Assembly: GCA_948469295.1 (NCBI GenBank)
Contig: CAOKLK010000004.1
Coordinates: 1 to 12,570, forward strand
Direction: 5' to 3'
Source: an uncultured Mycoplasmatota bacterium
Lineage (GTDB): Bacteria > Bacillota_I > Bacilli_A > RF39 > UBA660
DNA length: 12,570 nucleotides
The notes beneath the pieces are model-generated. The model was not told the origin of the DNA. It was given only the letters and a program-made list of their open reading frames with translations, and did no database searches. A program made the position numbers and the translations under genes. Positions 1 to 5,110 of this stretch are shown piece after piece (position 1 is the first letter of the stretch; each line of letters starts with the position of its first letter).

Positions 1-338
1 GGGAATTATCCAACAAAAAGTGAAACTGAAATTGCGAAAAATTATTTAACTGAATAAGAATTAAATATTTTAAATAGAATGGTATCAGCTTATTTAGATG
101 TTGCAGAAATTAATGCATTAGATAGACATCCAATGATTATGCTTGGGTAAATGAATTAGATTCATTTTTAAAGATGACTAGAAAAGATATTTTAAGTGGT
201 TCAGGCAACATATCCCATGAACAAGCATTAAAAAAAGCTCATGTAGAATATGACAAATATATGCAAAATCATTTAACTACTGCTGAACAAGATTACTTAG
301 AAGTATTAAATAAAGAAATAAAAGAAATTGATAAATAA
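1..338 (+). pseudogene. RhuM-family protein, C-terminal fragment (decayed)
   Basis: The 5' end lies outside the window. Read in frame 1, the segment gives NYPTKSETEIAKNYLTE, a TAA stop at 55-57, then ELNILNRMVSAYLDVAEINALDRHP. After about position 134 the match moves to frame 3 and continues as DYAWVNELDSFLKMTRKDIL and so on to a TAA at 336-338. This is the C-terminal half of the RhuM (virulence protein/DNA-binding accessory) family as I remember it, where NVLNRMVSAYLDVAE and SHEQALKKAHVEYDKY are typical. At least two lesions are present: a nonsense change (TAA where a sense codon such as AAA is expected) and a frameshift near 133-136. The function of RhuM proteins is poorly defined; they are common on mobile islands and near restriction-modification loci. 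It is almost certainly non-functional unless both lesions are sequencing errors. Confidence 0.8.
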
Positions 339-355
339 TAAAGAAAGGAATACTT

Positions 356-1095
356 ATGAACATAGAGTTTGGAAATATAGCTTATCGAAATGATTCAGGA
401 GAAATTGTCACAAAAGAAGAATTTGAGCGAGAGCGACAAAAATTTGAAAAAGATGTAAATGAAGCATATGAAAATAAAGCAAATGAAATAATATCAAGAA
501 TCAATAATTCTACACAAAATGATATTCAAAAATTATGTTACTATATGACTATTTAACTGGAGACAAGATGCAATATAAATTGCAAGGAACAACGATGAAT
601 GGCAAAATGGCTTTAGATGTTCAATATGAATTTCCTCCATATAAAAATTGGAAAGTTTCTCATAGTACAAAGTATCCTGTTTTATTAAATAATTCTGGTG
701 TTTGTGTAACATATTCCCTTGCAATTGAAGATTTAGCAAATAAACTAGGAATACCATGTAGAGTAGTTACTGGACAAACAGGAATGAAACACGCATGGAA
801 TATCGTCTTAATAAATGGTGAAGTAAAACATATTGATGTAGCATATGCTATTATGAAAAGAAAATTTACTAACAAAAAAGATTTCTTCTTGAAAAGTTTT
901 GAAGAATTAATAAAATATAATGGGAGTCGAACAATTACTAATTCAATGAATGATTTAATTGATGAAATGATGAATCAATATAAACAATTACATCCTCAAA
1001 TAAAAGTTATTTCTAGAACTGATATAAGAACTTATCCTGAAATAACTATTATTAATAGAACAGATACTGACGAAATAAAGGGAATGAAACGATAA
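356..1095 (+). pseudogene. Transglutaminase-like cysteine protease-fold protein, frameshifted
   Basis: Translation would start at ATG 356 behind AGAAAGGAA (about 342-350) and stops at TAA 554-556 after 66 codons. The following frame (codons from 535 to TAA 1095) continues the protein without a ribosome binding site of its own. Joining them across about 541 by restoring one base gives DIQKLCYLYDYLTGDKM, a natural continuation, so a one-base deletion is the simplest explanation. The restored product would be about 246 aa. The second part carries a transglutaminase-like Cys-His-Asp triad: Cys (codon 703-705) in NSGVCVTYS, His (790-792) in KHAWN and Asp (835-837) in HIDVAYA. No signal peptide or membrane segment is seen, so it would be cytoplasmic. 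In this superfamily the triad serves peptidase or amide-exchange roles; the substrate here is unknown. It lies in decaying DNA between the RhuM fragment and the broken transporter gene. Loss of function is likely, but a split or sequencing-error gene cannot be excluded. Confidence 0.75.
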
Positions 1096-1745
1096 AACAA
1101 TTTAAAATTGTCCATTATATGAATCAGTTTTAGGAGACTTCTTATACTTGCATTTAGTTCAAATAGATTAACAAAGTCACCTACCCCTGATATATAACTT
1201 CCAGCCAAAGCAGCAAATTCTACAGAATAGTTTAAATTAACTTCATCTTCTCCAATACCAGCATTTTTAAGAGCATTTAAGAAATTTAAAGCAGGCATAC
1301 CACCTTTACGACCAACCAAAATTTCTTTTCCTTTTAAATCATTCCAATCAAATTCTTTATCATCTTTAGAGACAATAAATTGACCATCTCTTTTTGTAAG
1401 ACCAGCAAAAGTAATCAAATAGTTTTCTTCTCCACCATTGTAAACATATATAGCACTTTCAGGACCAGCAAATCCAATATGAACATCTCCAGATAAAACA
1501 GCAGCAGCAACTTTATCAGCACCACTTGTTAAAATAAGTTCTAAGTCAATTCCTTCTTCTTTAAAATATCCATTTTCCATAGAAACATATAATGGAGCAT
1601 AAAAAGCACTATGTGTTACTTCAGCTAGTTTTACATGTACAAGATTATCAGCACCACTTTTATTATTATTCCATTTGTTATAACCAACTAAAATAAGAAC
1701 TACAATTAAAATTCCAATCAGAATTTTTAATAATATTTTTTTCAA
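1032..1745 (-). pseudogene. ABC transporter substrate-binding protein, NMT1/SsuA-like, 3'-truncated
   Basis: The start is TTG at 1745-1743, behind a strong AGGAGG (complement of 1752-1757) with 7-base spacing. The in-frame ATG at 1769 lies upstream of that site and is rejected. Residues 1-22 are a hydrophobic signal or anchor (KKILLKILIGILIVVLILVG) with no lipobox cysteine. Then come HSAFYAPLYVSMENGYFKEEG, GDVHIGFAGPESAIYV and GRKGGMPALNFLNALK, typical of lobe 1 of NMT1/THI5-like periplasmic-binding proteins for sulfonates, thiamine precursors or similar small molecules. Family-like sequence ends at VNLFELNAS (about 1146); the rest (RSLLKLIHIMDNFKLFYR and on) does not look like the family and reads through antisense DNA. 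The family is usually above 300 aa, and about 200 family-like residues remain. Lobe 2 and any downstream permease or ATPase genes are absent from the window. Identity as a binding protein is sure; the ligand is not. Confidence 0.82.
1097..1111. repeat. 15-base perfect palindrome near the island junction
   Basis: ACAATTT-A-AAATTGT follows the stop of the transglutaminase-like gene and lies about 35 bases from where the binding-protein homology ends. It has no GC core and no T-run, so it is a poor terminator. It could be a remnant of an element end or chance in AT-rich DNA. Confidence 0.3.
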
Positions 1746-1772
1746 ACAAATTCCTCCTTTTTGTTCCATGGT

Positions 1773-1778
1773 ATTATA
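1773..1778 (-). promoter_or_regulatory. -10 box for the binding-protein gene
   Basis: On the minus strand TATAAT (complement of ATTATA) lies about 28 bases before the TTG start. A transcript from it would begin near 1766, leaving a short leader that holds the AGGAGG. No convincing -35 hexamer is seen at 16-18 bases. No riboswitch is visible. Confidence 0.5.
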
Positions 1779-1822
1779 TGCAAATATAAAAAAACAGGTA
1801 CTTAAAAAAGTTAAAAAAAGCC

Positions 1823-1851
1823 TTGTAAAAAGAGAAAAAAAGTGTTATTGT
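1823..1851 (+). promoter_or_regulatory. Extended -10 promoter for the coiled-coil membrane protein
   Basis: TTGTAA (1823-1828), a 17-base spacer and TATTGT (1846-1851) preceded by TG at 1843-1844, the extended -10 element. Transcription would start near 1858, which supports ATG 1878 as the start rather than TTG 1860. Confidence 0.6.
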
Positions 1852-1877
1852 AGTAGCATTTGAAAAGAGGCCTAAAA

Positions 1878-2603
1878 ATGAATATTGAGTCTAAATATAT
1901 TGAAGAAAGTAATAATTATATTATAACTGATCAAAATGTAAAGATGAAAACTAGAGAAAATCACCCAAACATCCAAGCAATTTTAATAGAAGAAAATATT
2001 ATTGAAAAAACAACCAAAGATTTAAATTCTATAAAAAGAGAAAAAGACGAATATTTAGAAGTTCTACAAGATATAATAAAGCAACAAGAAGAAAATAAAA
2101 AAACACATAAAAGATTACAGAAAAAAATGTTAATAATAAATATTAATATGATACTAGCAACCATATTTTTATCAAAAGTAATATTTGGAAATGCAATTAG
2201 TTTAGCAACAATATTTGGACCAAAACCAGAAAATTTTACAAAATTAGTTTTTGGATGTATTACCATGGGATCTATTTTTGAGATTTGTTATTATATCCTT
2301 GAAAGACTTCCGCAAAAGTCAGAAAGAATTTGCTTAACAGAAAAATATCAATCAGTAGAAGAAAAAATAAAAGAGCTAGAAAAAGAAATTCAAGTACTAA
2401 GTTTAGTATTAGAACAATCAGAAAAAAAATTGGAAGAACTTGTAAAAGATGCGGAAGAAAAGAACGTAACATCTGAGATAAGTGTAAAAATAACTCCTGT
2501 GAATTATCGAGAGTTGTTAGAAATTCGAAGACATGAATTACAAAACATGTATCAAAAATCTTTAGTAAGAAAACCAAATGATAGAGAAATAATTTATAAA
2601 TAG
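1878..2603 (+). CDS. Predicted membrane protein with two TM segments between coiled coils
   Basis: I do not recognise a family. ATG 1878 is chosen because AGAGG lies at 1866-1870 with 7-base spacing; the in-frame TTG at 1860 would sit at the transcription start. The product has 241 aa. Residues about 43-83 are Lys/Glu-rich and helical. Residues about 84-104 (MLIININMILATIFLSKVIF) and 121-141 (TKLVFGCITMGSIFEICYYI) are hydrophobic and would form a membrane hairpin with a short loop containing GPKPENF. Residues about 153-197 form a strong coiled coil (EEKIKELEKEIQVLSLVLEQ). The tail, PVNYRELLEIRRHELQNMY, is also helical. There is no signal peptide, so the two long charged arms probably face the cytoplasm. 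It is transcribed alone, between its own promoter and terminator. A scaffold or envelope-associated role is only a guess. Confidence 0.8.
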   Translation: MNIESKYIEESNNYIITDQNVKMKTRENHPNIQAILIEENIIEKTTKDLNSIKREKDEYLEVLQDIIKQQEENKKTHKRLQKKMLIININMILATIFLSKVIFGNAISLATIFGPKPENFTKLVFGCITMGSIFEICYYILERLPQKSERICLTEKYQSVEEKIKELEKEIQVLSLVLEQSEKKLEELVKDAEEKNVTSEISVKITPVNYRELLEIRRHELQNMYQKSLVRKPNDREIIYK

Positions 2604-2612
2604 TTCAATAAT

Positions 2613-2640
2613 AAAAAGAGAAAATATCCTCTCTTTTTTT
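2613..2640 (+). terminator. Rho-independent terminator
   Basis: AAAAAGAGA (2613-2621), loop AAATATCC and TCTCTTTTT (2630-2638), ending in a T-run to 2640, ten bases after the stop codon. The stem is AT-rich but the tail is clear. Confidence 0.75.
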
Positions 2641-2664
2641 CATTTGGTTAAAAAATATTAATTC

Positions 2665-2693
2665 TTTACAAGCACTTCGAAGTATGTTAAAAT
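2665..2693 (+). promoter_or_regulatory. Extended -10 promoter of the three-gene repeat operon
   Basis: TTTACA (2665-2670), a 17-base spacer and TAAAAT (2688-2693) with TG at 2685-2686. The in-frame ATG at 2684 lies inside this promoter, so it cannot be the start of the gene. Confidence 0.78.
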
Positions 2694-2719
2694 GTTCACA
2701 TAATAAAGGGAGTGACTAT

Positions 2720-3832
2720 ATGAAAACATTAACACCAGAGGTGAATGCGTTACTAGATAAGTTATATAATCTCCGCGGAGAAGATAGTGTTATCCTTGTC
2801 GAAATGGAAAAACAAAAAAGAGCATCAGAAGAAACTCGTGAAAGAACGACAGAACAAAAAAAAGATTTACAAAAAAAGATTTCTGAATTTGAAAAACTTC
2901 ATGAAGAATTAGATGAACAAGGAGAAAAACTAAAAGAAGTTCTATCAGGAATTCATCGAGAAGACTATAAAACAGTTTTAGATCGTTTAAGAATAGATTT
3001 TAATCCTACTGCATTAGTAGAAAAACTAGAACATTCTTTACCAAAAACAATCAATTCTGTAATTGAAGATACAAAAAAAGCAGAAGATGAATTAGTCAAA
3101 GTAGAAGAAGAAATGAATAATGCTATTACAACAATCGAAGAAGTTGGCATTAGAAAAGATGCAGCATTAGGAAATCAAGAAAAATTAAACGAATACTTTG
3201 AATTAGCTTTATCAGGAAGAATTAACATCACAAGAGATTCCATTACTTCATTACTAGAACAATTTAGTTTTACAGAAGAAGAACAAAGAGAAGCAGCAAA
3301 AATCTTAATGTTCCCAGAAGATGCCTTATTTACTTATGATGAAAAAATAAAATCAAAAGAAAAATCAGGAAAATCCATTGGAGAAGTTTTACAAGAAGCA
3401 AAAACAGCTAGCTTAGAAAAAGAAGAAATAATGGAAGAAAAAGAGGAAATCGTTGAAGAAAAAGTAATAGATCCAAAAGAAGAAGTAATTGAAACATTAA
3501 AAGAACAAGGAATAGATTACTTAGATTTCAAAGCAGATGAAATAGATGAACTAATTGCTAATTTCGAAAAAGAAACCATTGTAAAAAATATTAAATTTAT
3601 TAAAAACAAAGAAATAGGAATTGACATTTTCCACAGTAATATCAAATTAATTTACGATGGAGAATTAGAAGAAAAAATCACTATGCTAGAACAAACTGGA
3701 AAAACTTTAACAGATATCTACTTAAATCCAAACGTTTTAGTAAAATATAATAGACAAGGATTAGAAAATGCTATCGGAAGTATCAAAGCAAATGGTCTTG
3801 CTCCACAAGATGTTCCACTAATGGCTTATTAA
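2720..3832 (+). CDS. Large coiled-coil protein with C-terminal mTERF-like helical repeats
   Basis: The start is ATG 2720, behind AAAGGGAG (2705-2712) with 7-base spacing, giving 370 aa. No signal peptide or membrane segment is seen. Residues about 25-80 and 105-150 are highly charged coiled coils (for example KKISEFEKLHEELDEQGEKL). Residues about 165-215 are a helical segment (SGRINITRDSITSLLEQFSF), followed by an acidic linker rich in EEKEEIVEEK (about 232-255). From about 254 to the end come roughly 30-residue helical units: VIETLKEQGIDYLDFKADEI, KNIKFIKNKEIGIDIFHSNI, and LEEKITMLEQTGKTLTDIYL followed by NPNVLVK. This L-x-x-G/E-I/L ... D-I-F/Y ... NPxxL spacing recalls mTERF-type helical repeats, which bind nucleic acid in other proteins. 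That likeness is by eye and the function is unknown. It is the first gene of an operon; its stop overlaps the next gene's AAGGAGG. Confidence 0.83.
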   Translation: MKTLTPEVNALLDKLYNLRGEDSVILVEMEKQKRASEETRERTTEQKKDLQKKISEFEKLHEELDEQGEKLKEVLSGIHREDYKTVLDRLRIDFNPTALVEKLEHSLPKTINSVIEDTKKAEDELVKVEEEMNNAITTIEEVGIRKDAALGNQEKLNEYFELALSGRINITRDSITSLLEQFSFTEEEQREAAKILMFPEDALFTYDEKIKSKEKSGKSIGEVLQEAKTASLEKEEIMEEKEEIVEEKVIDPKEEVIETLKEQGIDYLDFKADEIDELIANFEKETIVKNIKFIKNKEIGIDIFHSNIKLIYDGELEEKITMLEQTGKTLTDIYLNPNVLVKYNRQGLENAIGSIKANGLAPQDVPLMAY

Positions 3833-3845
3833 GGAGGAATAAAAA

Positions 3846-4181
3846 ATGAATTTGAAACAATTAATGAACGATACTTTAGCAGCCAATAATGGTGACATAT
3901 CCAGAGGATTAAAAAATCAATTAACAATTTTAAATGCGTTTATCAAAGAAGATTTAGAAGAAAAAGTAAATATCTTAAAACAAAATGAAATACCAGTATA
4001 TAGTTATTATGGATTAAGAGTCTTAGAATTTAATTTAGAAGACATTCAAAATGTCATATCAGAAAATAATGCTAAATTAGACATCTATCGTTCCAATCCT
4101 CAAGAACTAGTAAAAGACATTAGACTAAAAGAAATTTCATCAGGAAAATACGTAACTCTAAATGGAATAGGAGGTATGTAA
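3846..4181 (+). CDS. Small helical-repeat protein, second gene of the repeat operon
   Basis: The start is ATG 3846, behind AAGGAGG (3832-3838) that overlaps the previous stop, so translation is probably coupled. The product has 111 aa and looks soluble and alpha-helical. The unit LEEKVNILKQNEIPVYSYYG followed by LRVLEF resembles LEEKITMLEQTGKTLTDIYL at the end of the upstream protein. A second unit, LEDIQNVISENNAKLDIYRS followed by NPQEL, has the same D-I-Y-x-x-NP pattern. It could therefore be a detached continuation of the same repeat array or a paralogue that pairs with it. The C-terminus, SSGKYVTLNGIGGM, is not repeat-like. I do not recognise a named family. The strong ribosome binding site indicates a real, well-translated gene. 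Confidence 0.8.
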   Translation: MNLKQLMNDTLAANNGDISRGLKNQLTILNAFIKEDLEEKVNILKQNEIPVYSYYGLRVLEFNLEDIQNVISENNAKLDIYRSNPQELVKDIRLKEISSGKYVTLNGIGGM

Positions 4182-4183
4182 GA

Positions 4184-4471
4184 ATGAAATTTTTAACGAA
4201 ATTAGATTTCACAGAAGACCAAATCAATTACTTAAATGAAAATGCATCTGGTGTCATGTTAGATTCTATTCATAAAAGTAGAAAATTAGTAGCGTCAAAT
4301 TTGAATTTCTTAATCGAATTAGGGGTGAAAAATTATCGAGATATCTTCTTAGAATACTATGATTTATTTTTATTAGACAATAGCAATTTTGTTGAAATAT
4401 TTAATAAATACGATCGAGAAGATCTTGTGGATAAATTAGAAAAAAATGTCGCAATTATAGAATATTTATAA
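4184..4471 (+). CDS. Small helical protein, third gene of the repeat operon
   Basis: The start is ATG 4184, two bases after the previous stop, with AGGAGG at 4169-4174 inside the upstream gene; this is a tightly coupled arrangement. The product has 95 aa and lacks a signal peptide or membrane segment. After a short N-terminal helix (DFTEDQINYLNENASGVMLD) it shows NLNFLIELGVKNYRDIFLEY and DLVDKLEKNVAIIEYL. The DIF and LEKNV..I..L elements match those in the two upstream proteins (DIF/DIY, LEEKI/LEEKV). It is followed at once by a terminator, so it closes the operon. The function is unknown; a complex with the other two proteins is a reasonable inference from coupling and shared repeats. Confidence 0.8.
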   Translation: MKFLTKLDFTEDQINYLNENASGVMLDSIHKSRKLVASNLNFLIELGVKNYRDIFLEYYDLFLLDNSNFVEIFNKYDREDLVDKLEKNVAIIEYL

Positions 4472-4473
4472 AG

Positions 4474-4496
4474 AAGTCTCAAAAAGAGATTTTTTT
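4474..4496 (+). terminator. Rho-independent terminator of the repeat operon
   Basis: AAGTCTC (4474-4480), loop AAAAA, GAGATTT (4486-4492) with one G-T pair, and a T-run 4490-4496, directly after the stop codon. Confidence 0.8.
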
Positions 4497-4537
4497 AATT
4501 CCCATAATAATTTTGTAAAAAATTTCAAAAATAGGAC

Positions 4538-4566
4538 TTTAAATGAAAAGAAAAATTTGATATATT
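4538..4566 (+). promoter_or_regulatory. Extended -10 promoter of the lipoprotein gene
   Basis: TATATT (4561-4566) with TG at 4558-4559; a weak -35, TTTAAA (4538-4543), lies 17 bases upstream. It is the only good candidate between the preceding terminator and TTG 4591. Confidence 0.5.
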
Positions 4567-4590
4567 AAAACAAGAAAAGGTGTGAGAAAA

Positions 4591-5040
4591 TTGAAAAAAA
4601 TTATAATTTTAGTAGGAATTTGTTTATTATTTGCAACAGGTTGTTCAGGAAAAACAAAAACTATGGTTTGTACAAGAAATGCAAATCAAAATGGCATGAA
4701 AGTCGAATTACGTTATGAAGTAGAATACACGAAAAATACCGTAAATAAAGTTTCGTCAACAGAAAAAATTATCAGTGAATCAAAAGACATATTAGAAACT
4801 TATAAAAAAACAGTAGAAGCAACATATTCACCATATAAAGATGTAGAACATTATAATTATGAAGTGTCTATTGATGGGAATACTCTAACAAGTGTAACTG
4901 AAATTGATTATTCTCAAATTGATACAGATAAATTAATGGAAATTGATTCTGCAAATGGAGCTTTAATCAAAGACGGTAAAATCAACATCGATGATTTAAG
5001 AAGTGCCTACGAATCTATTGGAACCACTTGTGAAAAATAA
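4591..5040 (+). CDS. Small predicted lipoprotein, possibly YehR/DUF1307-like
   Basis: TTG 4591 is chosen as the start: AAGGTG (4577-4582) lies 8 bases upstream, whereas the in-frame GTG at 4582 overlaps that site. The product has 149 aa. Residues 1-17 are a lipoprotein signal peptide (KKIIILVGICLLFATG) ending at a lipobox-like FATGC, so the mature protein would be lipidated at that Cys and held on the outer face of the membrane. The rest is polar and beta-prone, with VELRYEVEYTKNTVNKVSST and the ending SIGTTCEK, which has a second Cys. A third Cys lies in MVCTRNAN near the N-terminus, and these two could form a disulfide. The overall form recalls YehR/DUF1307 lipoproteins, but that is a tentative resemblance. 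It is transcribed alone between its own promoter and a strong terminator. Confidence 0.83.
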   Translation: MKKIIILVGICLLFATGCSGKTKTMVCTRNANQNGMKVELRYEVEYTKNTVNKVSSTEKIISESKDILETYKKTVEATYSPYKDVEHYNYEVSIDGNTLTSVTEIDYSQIDTDKLMEIDSANGALIKDGKINIDDLRSAYESIGTTCEK

Positions 5041-5074
5041 AAAACAATAGAAACCATTCTTTTGTTTTTTTTTT
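5041..5074 (+). terminator. Strong rho-independent terminator
   Basis: The 12-base arms 5041-5052 and 5057-5068 pair at 11 of 12 positions (one T-T mismatch) around the loop ACCA, followed by ten T to 5074. It begins at the base after the lipoprotein stop codon and ends just before the pcrA promoter. Confidence 0.88.
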
Positions 5075-5079
5075 GCTTC

Positions 5080-5088
5080 TGTTATAAT
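5080..5088 (+). promoter_or_regulatory. Extended -10 promoter of the pcrA-ligA operon
   Basis: TG-T-TATAAT with a perfect -10 at 5083-5088. Any -35 would fall inside the T-run of the preceding terminator (for example TTGTTT 5062-5067, spacing only 15), so the promoter probably relies on the extended -10 element. Confidence 0.6.
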
Positions 5089-5110
5089 AAAGAGGGAAGG
5101 TTGATGAATA

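Noticed and set aside
1..338. Stops explained by an alternative genetic code
   Set aside because: The internal stop is TAA, not TGA. Elsewhere TGA ends ligA and all tryptophans are TGG.
527..556. Programmed -1 frameshift joining the two transglutaminase frames
   Set aside because: No XXXYYYZ slippery heptamer is in frame before the switch, and no clear downstream hairpin is seen; a simple deletion in decaying DNA explains it better.
535..1095. Second frame as an independent gene starting at ATG 535
   Set aside because: No ribosome binding site lies upstream, and its first residues continue the preceding frame's protein.
1097..1111. Palindrome as a terminator for the convergent genes
   Set aside because: It is all A/T except one C-G pair, has almost no loop and lacks a T-run on either strand.
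2684..2719. Upstream ATG as start of the large coiled-coil protein
   Set aside because: It lies within the spacer and -10 box of a good promoter; ATG 2720 has the ribosome binding site.
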